A stretch of 64,000 nucleotides of DNA from Neisseriaceae bacterium CLB008 (GCA_041228285.1 CP166133.1:3133380-3197379); one strand, 5' to 3'; numbered from the stretch's first letter, positions 18,267 through 27,092 are shown. Notes: generated by a model not told the origin, from the letters alone. Numbers and translations: made by a program.

Positions 18267-19160
18267 ATGACCCCTGAGAACTTTAAAGCCTGGATGCACG
18301 CAGCGCAGCAGCAGACCGAACTGGCCTTAGGCCAATTTTTACCCACCGATGATGTGACGCCGAGCCGTCTACACGAAGCCATGCGCTACAGCGCCTTAGA
18401 TGGCGGCAAGCGCGTACGGCCACTGCTGGCTAGTGCCGCCGCGCAGCTGGGCGAGCATGATGCCGATGCGCTGGTACGGGCGATGGCCGCGGTGGAAATG
18501 ATTCACGTGTATTCCTTGGTGCATGACGACATGCCAGAGATGGACAATGACTTACTGCGCCGCGGTAAGCCAACCTGCCACGTGGCCTATGATCAGGCGA
18601 CGGCGCTATTGGTTGGGGATGCCTTGCAAACGCGTGCGTTTGAAGTGTTGAGTCAAGCCAGTACTCTGGCGCCCGCCCGCGTGCTGCACATGGTGCGAGC
18701 ATTGGCCGTAGCCAGCGGTAGTGAAGGCATGGCTGGTGGTCAGGCCATTGACTTGGCGAATGTTGGGCAAATGCTGACGCAGGCCCAGCTAGAACACATG
18801 CATGGCTTAAAAACCGGTGCGTTGATTCGCGTGGCGGTGGTATTGGGAGGCTTGAGCTGCCCTGAGCTGAGCGATGAGCAGTTGGCGCAGTTGGATGCCT
18901 ATGGCCGTTACTTGGGCTTGGCCTTCCAAGTGATTGATGACGTGCTCGACGTTGAGCAAGACACCGCCACCTTGGGTAAAACGGCAGGTAAAGACGAAGC
19001 CAATGACAAGCCGACCTATGTGAAGCTGTTGGGCTTGGATGCGGCGCGCGCCTACGCAGAAGGCTTGGCAGAACAAGCCATTGCTGCGCTGTCTGGCTTC
19101 GGTGCACGCGCCCAAGCATTGGAAAACGTGGCACGTTATGTCGTATTCCGTCAGCATTAA
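18267..19160 (+). CDS. ispA: Farnesyl diphosphate synthase
   Basis: 297-residue trans-prenyltransferase condensing IPP with DMAPP and then GPP. The first Asp-rich motif is DDMPEMDND in LVHDDMPEMDNDLLRRGKPTCH, the second DDVLD in AFQVIDDVLDVEQDTATLGKTAGKDEANDKPTYV. GGKRVRPLL near residue 47 binds the diphosphate. No dxs follows here; it lies 11 kb upstream instead. The pyrB promoter starts just beyond the stop. Confidence 0.96.
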   Translation: MTPENFKAWMHAAQQQTELALGQFLPTDDVTPSRLHEAMRYSALDGGKRVRPLLASAAAQLGEHDADALVRAMAAVEMIHVYSLVHDDMPEMDNDLLRRGKPTCHVAYDQATALLVGDALQTRAFEVLSQASTLAPARVLHMVRALAVASGSEGMAGGQAIDLANVGQMLTQAQLEHMHGLKTGALIRVAVVLGGLSCPELSDEQLAQLDAYGRYLGLAFQVIDDVLDVEQDTATLGKTAGKDEANDKPTYVKLLGLDAARAYAEGLAEQAIAALSGFGARAQALENVARYVVFRQH

Positions 19161-19183
19161 GCGTAAAATAGTTTAAAAATATC

Positions 19184-19212
19184 GAGACAAGTCAGAAAAG
19201 TCGTGGCATAAT
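19184..19212 (+). promoter_or_regulatory. Candidate pyrL-pyrBI promoter
   Basis: GAGACA (19184-19189), 17-base spacer, CATAAT (19207-19212): 4/6 and 5/6 matches to sigma-70 boxes. Predicted start near 19219, about 20 bases before the leader ORF. Confidence 0.6.
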
Positions 19213-19239
19213 CTGAGGGTTTAATTGGAGAGAACGACG

Positions 19240-19329
19240 ATGTATTTAAGACTGACAACGCGAGAACGATCTGTGTTGGTAATTGAATCTGCTGAAACCG
19301 CAGCGTTCTCCCATTTTCCGTATTTATGA
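19240..19329 (+). CDS. pyrL: pyrBI operon leader peptide (29 aa)
   Basis: Short ORF starting MYLRLTTRERSVLVIE, with GGAG 9 bases upstream of the ATG and a stop 5 bases before an intrinsic terminator. The distal codons are pyrimidine-rich (TTC TCC CAT TTT CCG TAT TTA), as needed for UTP-sensitive pausing. Inside it, GAGAACG (19262-19268) can pair with CGTTCTC (19304-19310), a possible pause hairpin. The layout matches the E. coli pyrBI leader: when UTP is scarce, RNA polymerase stalls, the ribosome catches up and prevents the terminator. The peptide sequence itself is unlike E. coli PyrL, as expected where only translation matters. Confidence 0.7.
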   Translation: MYLRLTTRERSVLVIESAETAAFSHFPYL

Positions 19330-19334
19330 AAAAT

Positions 19335-19360
19335 CCCCCGTTTATTCGGGGTATTTTTTT
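19335..19360 (+). terminator. pyrBI attenuator
   Basis: CCCCCG-TTTATT-CGGGG, then TA and seven T, directly after the pyrL stop and 30 bases before pyrB. Confidence 0.8.
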
Positions 19361-19390
19361 GCCTGCACACAATGAAAGCAAGGAAAGCTA

Positions 19391-20311
19391 ATGGCCAATC
19401 TACTTTATCAAAAAAACATTTTATCGATTGCTCAGCTTACCGTTCCTGAGTTGGAATTGGTATTAACCACCGCACAATCTCTGAAAACCAATCCCAGAGA
19501 TGACCTGTTAAAAGACAAGCTGATCGGCAGCTGCTTTTTTGAGCCGTCGACCCGTACCCGTCTGTCGTTTGAAACCGCGATTCAGCGCTTAGGTGGCCGC
19601 GTGATTGGCTTTGCCGATGGCGGCAACACCAGTGCTAAAAAAGGCGAGACCATTGCTGATGCGATGCGCATCATCGGTTCGTATACCGACGCCATCGTGA
19701 TGCGCCATCCTAAAGACGGTGCTGCGCGCGTGGCCAGTGAGTTCAGCGCCGTGCCGGTGATCAATGGCGGCGATGGCTCCAATCAGCACCCAACGCAAAC
19801 GCTGTTAGACTTATTCAGCATCGTTGAAACTCAAGGTACTTTAAAAGGCCTGAAAGTCGCCTTAGCGGGTGATTTGAAATACGGCCGTACCGTACATTCT
19901 TTGGCTCAGGCCTTGAGCAAATGGGGCTGTGAATTTTATTTTGTGGCGCCGCGCCAATTGGCCATGCCTGAATACATCTGCGAAGAGTTGGATGCGGCTA
20001 ATGTCAGCTACAGCATCGTTGAGTCGCTGGAAGAAATCATCCCGATTGTGGACGTGTTGTACATGACCCGCGTTCAGCGCGAGCGCTTTGACGAAGATGA
20101 GTTCAAGAAAATTCAGGGTAAGTTTGTGCTGCGCGCCGACATGTTGGCCGACGCCAAGCCCAATATGCGCATTTTGCACCCGCTGCCACGCGTGGATGAA
20201 ATCACGCCTGACGTGGATAAAACCCAGCATGCGTATTATTTTGAACAAGCCAAAAACGGGGTGTACGCCCGCCAAGCGCTCTTGGCTTTAGTGTTGAACG
20301 AAGAGGTATAA
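19391..20311 (+). CDS. pyrB: Aspartate carbamoyltransferase catalytic subunit
   Basis: 306-residue catalytic chain forming carbamoyl-aspartate from carbamoyl phosphate and aspartate. Carbamoyl-phosphate site [13 protein letters not shown], the 80s loop [23 protein letters not shown], the aspartate site MTRVQRERF and [11 protein letters not shown] are all present. Followed after 10 bases by pyrI, so the holoenzyme is of the allosteric E. coli type (c6r6). Expression is likely controlled by the upstream attenuator. Confidence 0.98.
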   Translation: MANLLYQKNILSIAQLTVPELELVLTTAQSLKTNPRDDLLKDKLIGSCFFEPSTRTRLSFETAIQRLGGRVIGFADGGNTSAKKGETIADAMRIIGSYTDAIVMRHPKDGAARVASEFSAVPVINGGDGSNQHPTQTLLDLFSIVETQGTLKGLKVALAGDLKYGRTVHSLAQALSKWGCEFYFVAPRQLAMPEYICEELDAANVSYSIVESLEEIIPIVDVLYMTRVQRERFDEDEFKKIQGKFVLRADMLADAKPNMRILHPLPRVDEITPDVDKTQHAYYFEQAKNGVYARQALLALVLNEEV

Positions 20312-20321
20312 GGGGATGAAC

Positions 20322-20780
20322 ATGGATTACACACGCAACGTTGAAGCCTTAAAAGAAGGCACCGTTATTGACCACATTCCAGCAGGCCAAGCGCTGACGA
20401 TTCTGCGTTTATTTAAGTTAGACCAGCTTGGACAACGTGTCACTGTTGGATTTAATCTAAATAGTCGCCATATGGGCGCAAAAGACTTGATTAAAGTTGA
20501 AAACGTACATTTCAGCGATACGCAGGCCAATGAATTGGCTCTGTTTGCGCCGCACGCCACCGTGAATGTAATTGAAAACTTTGAGGTTTCTAAGAAGTTA
20601 CACCTAGAGTCGCCTGAAGTCATCGAAGACATTTTCTCTTGCCCTAATTCGAATTGTGCCACGCACAATGAGCCGGTGAAGAGCTATTTCTACGTAAAAA
20701 GTTCACAGTCGGGAACAAAAATGCAGTGCAAGTATTGCGAAAAGACCTTTGCTCGTGATATGGTTGCTGTTATTGAATAA
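20322..20780 (+). CDS. pyrI: Aspartate carbamoyltransferase regulatory subunit
   Basis: 152-residue allosteric chain binding CTP/ATP in its N-terminal domain (VEALKEGTVIDHIPAGQAL, ILRLFKL) and zinc through Cys107, Cys112, Cys136 and Cys139 in the C-terminal domain that grips PyrB. ATG 20322 is chosen because AGGGG lies 6 bases upstream; the ATG at 20316 abuts that site directly. Confidence 0.97.
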   Translation: MDYTRNVEALKEGTVIDHIPAGQALTILRLFKLDQLGQRVTVGFNLNSRHMGAKDLIKVENVHFSDTQANELALFAPHATVNVIENFEVSKKLHLESPEVIEDIFSCPNSNCATHNEPVKSYFYVKSSQSGTKMQCKYCEKTFARDMVAVIE

Positions 20781-20790
20781 ATATACTAGA

Positions 20791-20916
20791 GTCCTGAATA
20801 ATCAGTGACATAAGACTGGTATGTTATTCATATAAAAAACACGTCAAGTGTACATAGAGAAGACCGGAGAAACTACTAAAAACACTACCACAAAAATGGG
20901 AAAGTGTATTCAGGAC
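20791..20916. other. Long-range inverted repeat downstream of pyrI
   Basis: GTCCTGAATA (20791-20800) and its perfect complement TATTCAGGAC (20907-20916) enclose 106 purine-rich bases with no ORF, and run straight into a 9-bp terminator-like hairpin. The arrangement could be a closing stem of a structured RNA. No known RNA family recognised. Confidence 0.45.
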
Positions 20917-20944
20917 CCCAGCTTGAAACTAAGCTGGGGTTTAT
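20916..20944 (+). terminator. Terminator-like hairpin after pyrBI
   Basis: CCCCAGCTT-GAAACT-AAGCTGGGG, perfect 9-bp stem followed by TTTATGTATTTA, a weak T tract. Confidence 0.65.
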
Positions 20945-21017
20945 GTATTTATGGGGTTTGAGTTTTGGCCTTGATTCAGTACAATTGTTGTTTTACCGGT
21001 CTGATAAAGGACATCAA

Positions 21018-21437
21018 ATGACCATGTTACTTGTGGCAGTGGTGGTTACCCTGATTTTTATGGTGTTGGCCTTAATGCTGCCTCACCCTGCAACTTGGCT
21101 TGCCGCCGCGGCGATGGTGCTGGTGACGTCTTTCTTGATCTGGCCTAAATACAAGCATGAGCAGGCTGCGCAGGCCTATGGGGTAGAAGTGCCGACCCAC
21201 ATCGATCACGTGCGATCGTGGGACAGAAAAAAAGGCGAAAACAATTATGTCACCCGCTATGAGATTTTCACGGTGTGGGAGCACCCAGAAACCCGTCAGA
21301 TCATTCAGTTTCGCAGCGATCCCATTGAATTTGATCCTAAGCCCTACCTGCCTGAGAAAATCATCGTGAAGGTGATTCCCGATGCGCCGGAAAACTACGT
21401 GATGGATCTGTCTTTTTTACCGAAAAAAGCCCCTTAA
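21018..21437 (+). CDS. Small membrane protein of unknown function
   Basis: 139 residues with two adjacent N-terminal hydrophobic segments (LLVAVVVTLIFMVLALML and LAAAAMVLVTSFLIW), then a soluble domain of about 95 residues with alternating beta-type sequence (RYEIFTVWEHPETRQIIQF, EKIIVKVIP). ATG 21018 has AAAGGA 6 bases upstream; the frame is open further upstream, but that part overlaps the pyrI terminator hairpin. No family recognised. Monocistronic between the pyrBI terminator and the S4 gene. Confidence 0.65.
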   Translation: MTMLLVAVVVTLIFMVLALMLPHPATWLAAAAMVLVTSFLIWPKYKHEQAAQAYGVEVPTHIDHVRSWDRKKGENNYVTRYEIFTVWEHPETRQIIQFRSDPIEFDPKPYLPEKIIVKVIPDAPENYVMDLSFLPKKAP

Positions 21438-21549
21438 ACCTGATTAAAGGCATGGGTTTTGATTAGGTGATTCAAATAATTAAGCGTAAAATGACGCCTT
21501 TAACCGTTAAGACATCGTGTATTGATGTCTGAAGTAACTGAGAACCCAG

Positions 21550-21777
21550 ATGAATGAATTGTTTTATTTAGAAGACCACCCTCATGTGGCCTTGTGTAAT
21601 CTATTGAAGATGGTCGGCGTGTCCGAAACCGGCGGCCAAGGCAAAATGATGGTGGCCGAAGGCCTGATTAAGGTAAATGGCCAGGTAGAGCTGCGTAAGA
21701 CGGCGAAAATTGTGGCCGGCAGCATCGTCACCGGCGATGGCTTTAAGATTGAAGTGCGAGCCGGATTTGATGAGTGA
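21550..21777 (+). CDS. RNA-binding S4 domain protein, YbcJ-like
   Basis: 75-residue single S4 domain: HPHVALCNLLKMVGVSETGGQGKMMVAEGLIKVNGQVE split across the fold, then RKTAKIVAGSIVTGDG. It matches E. coli YbcJ along its length (HPHVELCDLLK, IVAG). Presumed to bind structured RNA, perhaps rRNA. Its last 8 bases overlap the next gene, implying translational coupling. Confidence 0.88.
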   Translation: MNELFYLEDHPHVALCNLLKMVGVSETGGQGKMMVAEGLIKVNGQVELRKTAKIVAGSIVTGDGFKIEVRAGFDE

Positions 21778-21955
21778 TCCTGTCGCTTTGACGCCTGTGC
21801 TGGAAGAGCCTGTGGCGCCTGAAGACTGGGCCTGCTGCGGCAGTGGCTGCACGCCTTGCGTGTGGGACACTTATTATGAAGAAAAACGGGCTTATGAAGC
21901 CCAGCAGCAGGCCATTAAGGCTGCTGCAGCCGCTAAGGATGAGCATGAGCGTTGA
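21770..21955 (+). CDS. Oxidoreductase-like domain protein, Cys-rich
   Basis: 61-residue protein with the compact motif PEDWACCGSGCTPCVWDTYY (about residues 17-36), the N-terminal oxidoreductase-like Pfam family; four Cys could bind a metal or cluster. The tail is an Ala/Lys-rich helix. Function unknown. It overlaps the S4 gene by 8 bases and the PHP gene by 11, so the three are one coupled unit. Confidence 0.8.
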   Translation: MSDPVALTPVLEEPVAPEDWACCGSGCTPCVWDTYYEEKRAYEAQQQAIKAAAAAKDEHER

Positions 21956-22775
21956 TTTACACTGTCATTCGACCGTTTCCGATGGCGCCCATAGCCCCAG
22001 CGAGGTGATGGCGATGGCGCATGAAAACGGCACCACCATGGTGTCGTTGACCGATCACGACCATACCGGCGGCTTAGCCGAAGCGCGCGCGGCGGCAGAA
22101 GCGTTAGGCATGCGCTTCATCAACGGCACCGAAGCCTCGATTACCTGGCGTGGTCGCAGCATCCACATTGTGGGGCTGAACTTTGACGATCAGAATGAGG
22201 CCTTGTTGGCGCATCAGGCCACCGTGCGTTCCGGGCGGCTGGAGCGATTGGGGCGGATCTCGGAAAAACTGGCTAAAAAAGGCATTGATGGCCTGTATGA
22301 CGGCGCTCTGGCCTTGGCCAGTAATCCTGAAATGGTAGGCCGTGCCCACATGGCGCGCTATTTGATGCAGGCCGGCCACGTGAAGCATATGCAGCAGGCG
22401 TTTAAAAAATACTTAGGCGAAGGCAAGCCCGGCTATGTCTCCCATGATTGGGCGACGCTAGAAGACACGGTGCGGGTGATTAACGACGCCGGCGGCGTGG
22501 CGGTGATCGCCCACCCTGGTCGTTATACTGTCAGCGCCACGGCGCTCAGAGAGCTGGTACGAGAATTTAAAGAGGCCGGTGGTGTGGGCATCGAAGTCAG
22601 CAGCGGCAGCCACAGCCTCAATGAGGTGATTAATTTTGCCCTAATGGCGGATAAGTTTGAGCTTTACGCCAGCGCCGGCAGTGATTTTCATGCCCAAGGT
22701 GAAGGCGGCCGTAAAATGGGCTGCCCGCCAGAGTTACCGAAAATTTGTCGGCCCATTTGGACCCAGTTTGATTAA
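21945..22775 (+). CDS. rnm: PHP-domain phosphatase, RNase AM / YciV-like
   Basis: 276-residue polymerase-and-histidinol-phosphatase domain. Metal ligands: DLHCHSTVSDG at the N-terminus, TDHDHTGG, the Glu in NGTEASITW, His in VIAHPGRY and GSDFHAQG near the end. Close E. coli relatives (YciV/Rnm) hydrolyse 3',5'-nucleotide bisphosphates and trim 5' ends of rRNAs. The start MSVDLHCHS is preferred because AAGGA lies 5 bases upstream; ATG 21939 abuts that site. yciO follows after 9 bases, the same pairing as in E. coli. Confidence 0.9.
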   Translation: MSVDLHCHSTVSDGAHSPSEVMAMAHENGTTMVSLTDHDHTGGLAEARAAAEALGMRFINGTEASITWRGRSIHIVGLNFDDQNEALLAHQATVRSGRLERLGRISEKLAKKGIDGLYDGALALASNPEMVGRAHMARYLMQAGHVKHMQQAFKKYLGEGKPGYVSHDWATLEDTVRVINDAGGVAVIAHPGRYTVSATALRELVREFKEAGGVGIEVSSGSHSLNEVINFALMADKFELYASAGSDFHAQGEGGRKMGCPPELPKICRPIWTQFD

Positions 22776-22784
22776 GGAGGCCTC

Positions 22785-23405
22785 ATGGCTTTGTTTTTAT
22801 CGATACACCCCGAAACCCCACAACAGCGCTTGATTGATCAGGCTGCTGACGTGATTAAAAAGGGCGGCGTGGTGGTTTACCCAACCGACTCTTGCTACGC
22901 CCTTGGCTGTGCCTTAGACAATAAGGACGCCATGAACCGCATTTTGGCCATTCGCCAGATCGACCTCAAACATCATTTAACCTTGGTGTGCGCTGATTTA
23001 AGCGATTTAGGCACGTACGCCAAAGTCGACAACAGCCAGTTTCGGATGCTCAAAGCAGCCACGCCGGGCAGCTACACCTTTATTTTGCAGGCCAGTAAAG
23101 AAGTGCCGCGTCGTACCCAACATCCTAAGCGCAGCACCATTGGGTTACGGGTGCCCGACAACGACATCGCCCGCGCCTTAATCGCCACCTTGGGCGAGCC
23201 GATGCTGTCTTGCACCCTGATGCTGCCCGAGGATGAGGAGCCTTTAACTGATCCTTATGAAATCAAAGACCGCCTAGACCATGCCGTCGACGTCATCATC
23301 GACGGCGGTTGGTGTGGCCAAGAGCCCACCACCGTCATCGACATGACTGATGGCGTTGAGTTGGTCCGCCAAGGCAAGGGCGACAGCAGTATTTTTGGGC
23401 TATAA
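22785..23405 (+). CDS. yciO: YciO family protein (Sua5/YrdC-like)
   Basis: 206-residue YrdC-fold protein: GGVVVYPTDSCYALGCAL, the LKHHLTLVCADLSDL segment, and PKRSTIGLRVPDNDIARALI. The family is related to TsaC, which makes threonylcarbamoyl-AMP for tRNA t6A, but YciO lacks a defined role. AAGGAGG before the ATG is a strong ribosome-binding site. Cotranscribed with the PHP phosphatase. Confidence 0.92.
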   Translation: MALFLSIHPETPQQRLIDQAADVIKKGGVVVYPTDSCYALGCALDNKDAMNRILAIRQIDLKHHLTLVCADLSDLGTYAKVDNSQFRMLKAATPGSYTFILQASKEVPRRTQHPKRSTIGLRVPDNDIARALIATLGEPMLSCTLMLPEDEEPLTDPYEIKDRLDHAVDVIIDGGWCGQEPTTVIDMTDGVELVRQGKGDSSIFGL

Positions 23406-23444
23406 GCCTCATTCATCACGACTCACAGAGCGAGAACCACCATC

Positions 23445-24095
23445 ATGTTTCAAAATTTTGACCTAGGTGTTTTTTTATTGGCCTTATTGCCAGTGTTACT
23501 GGCCATTACCGTTCATGAGGCGGCGCATGGCTATGCTGCCAAGCACTATGGCGACAACACTGCCCAGATGCTGGGTCGTTTAACCCTTAATCCAATTAAA
23601 CACATTGACCCGGTCGGCACCATTTTGGTACCGCTGATCACCTTGATGGCTACGCCGTTTATTTTTGGCTGGGCCAAGCCCGTGCCAATCAACACGCGTA
23701 ACTTTAAAAACATGCGTATGGGCATGCGCATGGTGGCGATTGCTGGGCCGCTCTCTAATCTGGTGATGGCCTTGATTTGGGGGTTGATCATGGGCCTGTC
23801 GACCCACATTGCTTATGAGTATCAAGAGCCGCTGTACCGCATGGCGCAATACGGTATTTTGATCAATGCCGTGTTGTTTGCCTTGAATATGTTGCCGATA
23901 TTGCCTTTAGACGGTGGTCGTTTCGTGGACACGTTTTTGCCCGCGAAGCAATCGATGCAGTTCCAAAAAGTAGAGCCTTACGGTACGTGGATTATTTTAG
24001 GCTTATTGATCACCGGCCTCTTAGGTAAAATCATGATGCCGATCGTGGCCTTGATTGGCAGCCTGTCGCTGTTGATTCCGCAAATGTTTATGTAA
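23445..24095 (+). CDS. Site-2 protease family metallopeptidase (M50)
   Basis: 216-residue integral membrane protease with five or six hydrophobic segments. The zinc motif HEAAH lies in the first membrane segment (AITVHEAAHGYAAKHYGD) and the distal Asp in NMLPILPLDGGRF; KPVPINTRNFKNMRMGM is typical of the short S2P group without a PDZ domain. Such proteins cut substrates within the membrane; target unknown. It lies 39 bases after yciO and is followed by a strong terminator. Confidence 0.92.
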   Translation: MFQNFDLGVFLLALLPVLLAITVHEAAHGYAAKHYGDNTAQMLGRLTLNPIKHIDPVGTILVPLITLMATPFIFGWAKPVPINTRNFKNMRMGMRMVAIAGPLSNLVMALIWGLIMGLSTHIAYEYQEPLYRMAQYGILINAVLFALNMLPILPLDGGRFVDTFLPAKQSMQFQKVEPYGTWIILGLLITGLLGKIMMPIVALIGSLSLLIPQMFM

Positions 24096-24130
24096 GGCCT
24101 GTTGGACCAGATGCCTGAACGGTAGACCAG

Positions 24131-24157
24131 AAAAACCCGAGCCTTGCTCGGGTTTTT
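24131..24157 (+). terminator. Terminator after the site-2 protease gene
   Basis: AAAAACCCGAGC-CTT-GCTCGGG then six T. Confidence 0.9.
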
Positions 24158-24181
24158 TGTTGGGCATCATCGGATGGTATT

Positions 24182-24461
24182 GGTGGGTAGGCTGCGCTTT
24201 ACCCACCCTACGTCGGCCGAGCGATGTTTGGTAGGGTGGGTCGTGACCCACGTAGGTTTTGCATTGGCGTTGCAGGGTGTTTTGGTGGGTAGGCTGCGCT
24301 TTACCCACCCTACGTCGGCCGTATGGTGTTTGGTAGGGTGGGTCGTGACCCGCGCGGTTTTGTGTTTGGGCTTGTTTGGTCGGTTGAAATGGTGGGTAGG
24401 CTGCGCTTTACCCACCCTACACTGGCTTGCCGTGATGCGTAGGGTGGGTCGTGACCCACGC
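24182..24461. repeat. Tandem REP/BIME array, three units of about 105 bp
   Basis: Three alternating pairs: reversed type A (GGTGGGTAGGCTGCGC... ending CCCTAC) at 24182, 24284 and 24391, and forward type B (GTAGGGTGGGTCGTGACCC) at 24231, 24333 and 24439. Pairs are head to head with 19-20 base linkers; successive pairs are tail to tail. Period 102-107 bases. ORFs crossing it on both strands are by-products of the repeat. Confidence 0.88.
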
Positions 24462-24542
24462 AGATTTTGCTTTGGCGTTTCCGAGTGGTTTGGTCGGCTG
24501 CGTTTACTCACCAAATCAATGGCCTTCTGATGACGCTGACCA

Positions 24543-24568
24543 TAAAAAACCCGAGCCTGGGCTCGGGT
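24543..24568 (-). terminator. Terminator of trpS (bidirectional shape)
   Basis: Read on the minus strand: AAACCCGAGC-CCAG-GCTCGGG then six T, about 30 bases after the trpS stop. Confidence 0.88.
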
Positions 24569-24596
24569 TTGGGCTTGATCAAGGTGTGACGGTCGC

Positions 24597-25622
<1,026 letters not shown>

Positions 25623-25627
25623 TCATT

Positions 25628-25653
25628 AAAAAAACCGCCTTTAGGCGGTTTTT
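25628..25653 (-). terminator. Terminator in the trpS leader (possible attenuator)
   Basis: On the minus strand AAAAACCGCC-TAAA-GGCGG then seven T, ending 35 bases before the trpS ATG. It could end an upstream RNA or attenuate trpS. Confidence 0.7.
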
Positions 25654-25710
25654 GGTTTATTGGGTTGGCAGCTTAGGCTGCTACCACGCACAAAACGAAG
25701 ACCGCACGAT

Positions 25711-25767
25711 TCAAAGGTGCAGGCCTTGCCAACGGGCAAAAGTAAATAGGGGTGCGGGTAGGTTCAT
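25711..25767 (-). CDS. Possible trpS leader peptide (18 aa)
   Basis: Mini-ORF encoding MNLPAPLFTFARWQGLHL, upstream of the trpS leader terminator. It holds one Trp codon near its end. No ribosome-binding site is visible, but the best promoter here (TTGACA at 25798-25803, 18-base spacer, TAACCT at 25774-25779, minus strand) would start transcription at about the A of this ATG, so a leaderless transcript is possible. Speculative. Confidence 0.25.
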   Translation of the reverse strand: MNLPAPLFTFARWQGLHL

Positions 25768-25905
25768 AGACTAAGGTTAAATCAAACGTTTAAATGCTGT
25801 CAAGTCAGGAACTGAGAATAAATAGACGTCTAGATTGACAGATGGCTTCATGTCTTTTATCATGGCGAAACCTAATAAACATTAAAAAACGGAATAGGAC
25901 GCGAC

Positions 25906-26355
25906 ATGAGTACCCACACATTAGCCGTAGCCGCCCGCAGCCATTGGCAGTCAGGCGTACAGACCCACAGTCAAATTCGTGATTTTGCCCCGGTGGTGAT
26001 GGACGAACCCGCCGTCTTGGGCGGTGACAATCAAGGGCCGAACCCTTTGGAGTATTTGGTGGCTTCTTTAAACGGCTGTAAGGGTGTGATGATTCCGCTG
26101 ATTGCGAAAGAGCTGGGTTTTCGCTTTAGCGCGCTGTCGTTTGATACCAAGGGCGTGATTGACCTACGTGGTTTGATGGGCGAGCCGGACGTGTCGACTC
26201 ATTTTCAAAGCCTGATCTTCTCGGTGCAGATTAAAACCGATGAGTCTGAGGAGCGCCTACAGGCGCTGAAAACCGCGGTAGCCACGCGCTGCCCGATTTA
26301 CAATCTTTTGCGCGATGCCAATGTGGCGTTAGAAACGCATTGGACGCGTGGCTGA
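25906..26355 (+). CDS. OsmC family protein
   Basis: 149-residue OsmC/Ohr-fold protein, a thiol-dependent peroxidase family. The two redox Cys are visible in LNGCKGVM (about residue 58) and TRCPIYNLL (about residue 128), with the GPNPLEYLVASLNGC block typical of the OsmC/YhfA branch. Length typical. It ends at a strong bidirectional terminator shared with engB. Confidence 0.9.
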   Translation: MSTHTLAVAARSHWQSGVQTHSQIRDFAPVVMDEPAVLGGDNQGPNPLEYLVASLNGCKGVMIPLIAKELGFRFSALSFDTKGVIDLRGLMGEPDVSTHFQSLIFSVQIKTDESEERLQALKTAVATRCPIYNLLRDANVALETHWTRG

Positions 26356-26383
26356 ATCGAAGCTTAAGGCGACCAGCAAACGC

Positions 26384-26422
26384 AAACGGCCCGACTGATG
26401 GTTCATCAGTCGGGCCGTTTTT
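26384..26422. terminator. Bidirectional terminator, osmC / engB
   Basis: Perfect 17-bp stem AAACGGCCCGACTGATG / CATCAGTCGGGCCGTTT with a GTT loop, T run on the plus strand and a shorter one on the minus strand, between convergent genes. Confidence 0.9.
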
Positions 26423-26429
26423 AAGCCGT

Positions 26430-27092
26430 TTATTCCGCGTCTGGCGTGGCTTCGGCGTCGTCTTCTGGTGCTGCCTTGGCCTGCATAGCTTCATCATGGG
26501 CCTGGAACCAGGCTTCAACAACGGTGTTGACGTCGTCAATACCCTGTTTTTTGAGGCTAGAAAACAACTGAATGGTCACTTGTTGACGATCAGAGAAAGG
26601 TTTTAACGCTTTCTTGACTGCAGACAAGGTTTTAATCTGGTCATTCTTGGATAATTTATCAGACTTGGACAACAGAATGTGCACGGGTTGTCCCGTGGTG
26701 GCAAAAAAGTCCAACATTCTTTGATCCAGCTCTCGAAGTGGGTGGCGTACATCCATGATGAGGATCAGACCAATCAAAGAAGTACGCGATTGCAGGTACT
26801 GTCCGAGTAAATTCACCCAGTGTGCCCGAATTGCCTCAGGGACTTTAGCGTACCCGTAGCCAGGCAGGTCAACCATGTAGTGACCATTTCTTAATTCAAA
26901 GAAATTGATGTGTTGGGTACGGCCCGGAGTCTTTGATACATAAGCCAAACGAGTGTGATTGGTGAGTGTATTAATGGCGCTAGACTTGCCCGCATTACTG
27001 CGGCCCACAAAGGCAATTTCAGCAGAAGTAGGCGGCAAATCTTTCAGATGATTGACCGTTGTAAAAAATTTTGCGTTTTGAAATAGGCTCAT
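26430..27092 (-). CDS. engB: Ribosome biogenesis GTP-binding protein EngB (YihA/YsxC)
   Basis: 220-residue GTPase needed for 50S assembly. G1 [10 protein letters not shown]2 in [13 protein letters not shown]3 [12 protein letters not shown]4 LLSKSDKLS and G5 region FSSLKKQG are in order. G4 reads SKSD rather than TKAD, a tolerated variant. A low-complexity Ala/Asp/Glu tail of about 20 residues follows the domain. It is divergent from cytochrome c4, as in Neisseria. Confidence 0.95.
   Translation of the reverse strand: MSLFQNAKFFTTVNHLKDLPPTSAEIAFVGRSNAGKSSAINTLTNHTRLAYVSKTPGRTQHINFFELRNGHYMVDLPGYGYAKVPEAIRAHWVNLLGQYLQSRTSLIGLILIMDVRHPLRELDQRMLDFFATTGQPVHILLSKSDKLSKNDQIKTLSAVKKALKPFSDRQQVTIQLFSSLKKQGIDDVNTVVEAWFQAHDEAMQAKAAPEDDAEATPDAE

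Noticed and set aside
20791-20944. 6S RNA gene
   Set aside because: Length and the closing stem are suggestive, but the interior shows none of the conserved 6S bubble sequence I know.
24182-24461. CRISPR array
   Set aside because: Repeats are palindromic REP units in alternating orientation with a 102-107 base period, not direct repeats with unique spacers, and there are no cas genes.
24144-24530. Long ORFs on both strands over the REP array (repeats of VGRLRFTHPTS / VGWVKRSLPT)
   Set aside because: The open frames are produced by the palindromic repeat itself; no start signals.
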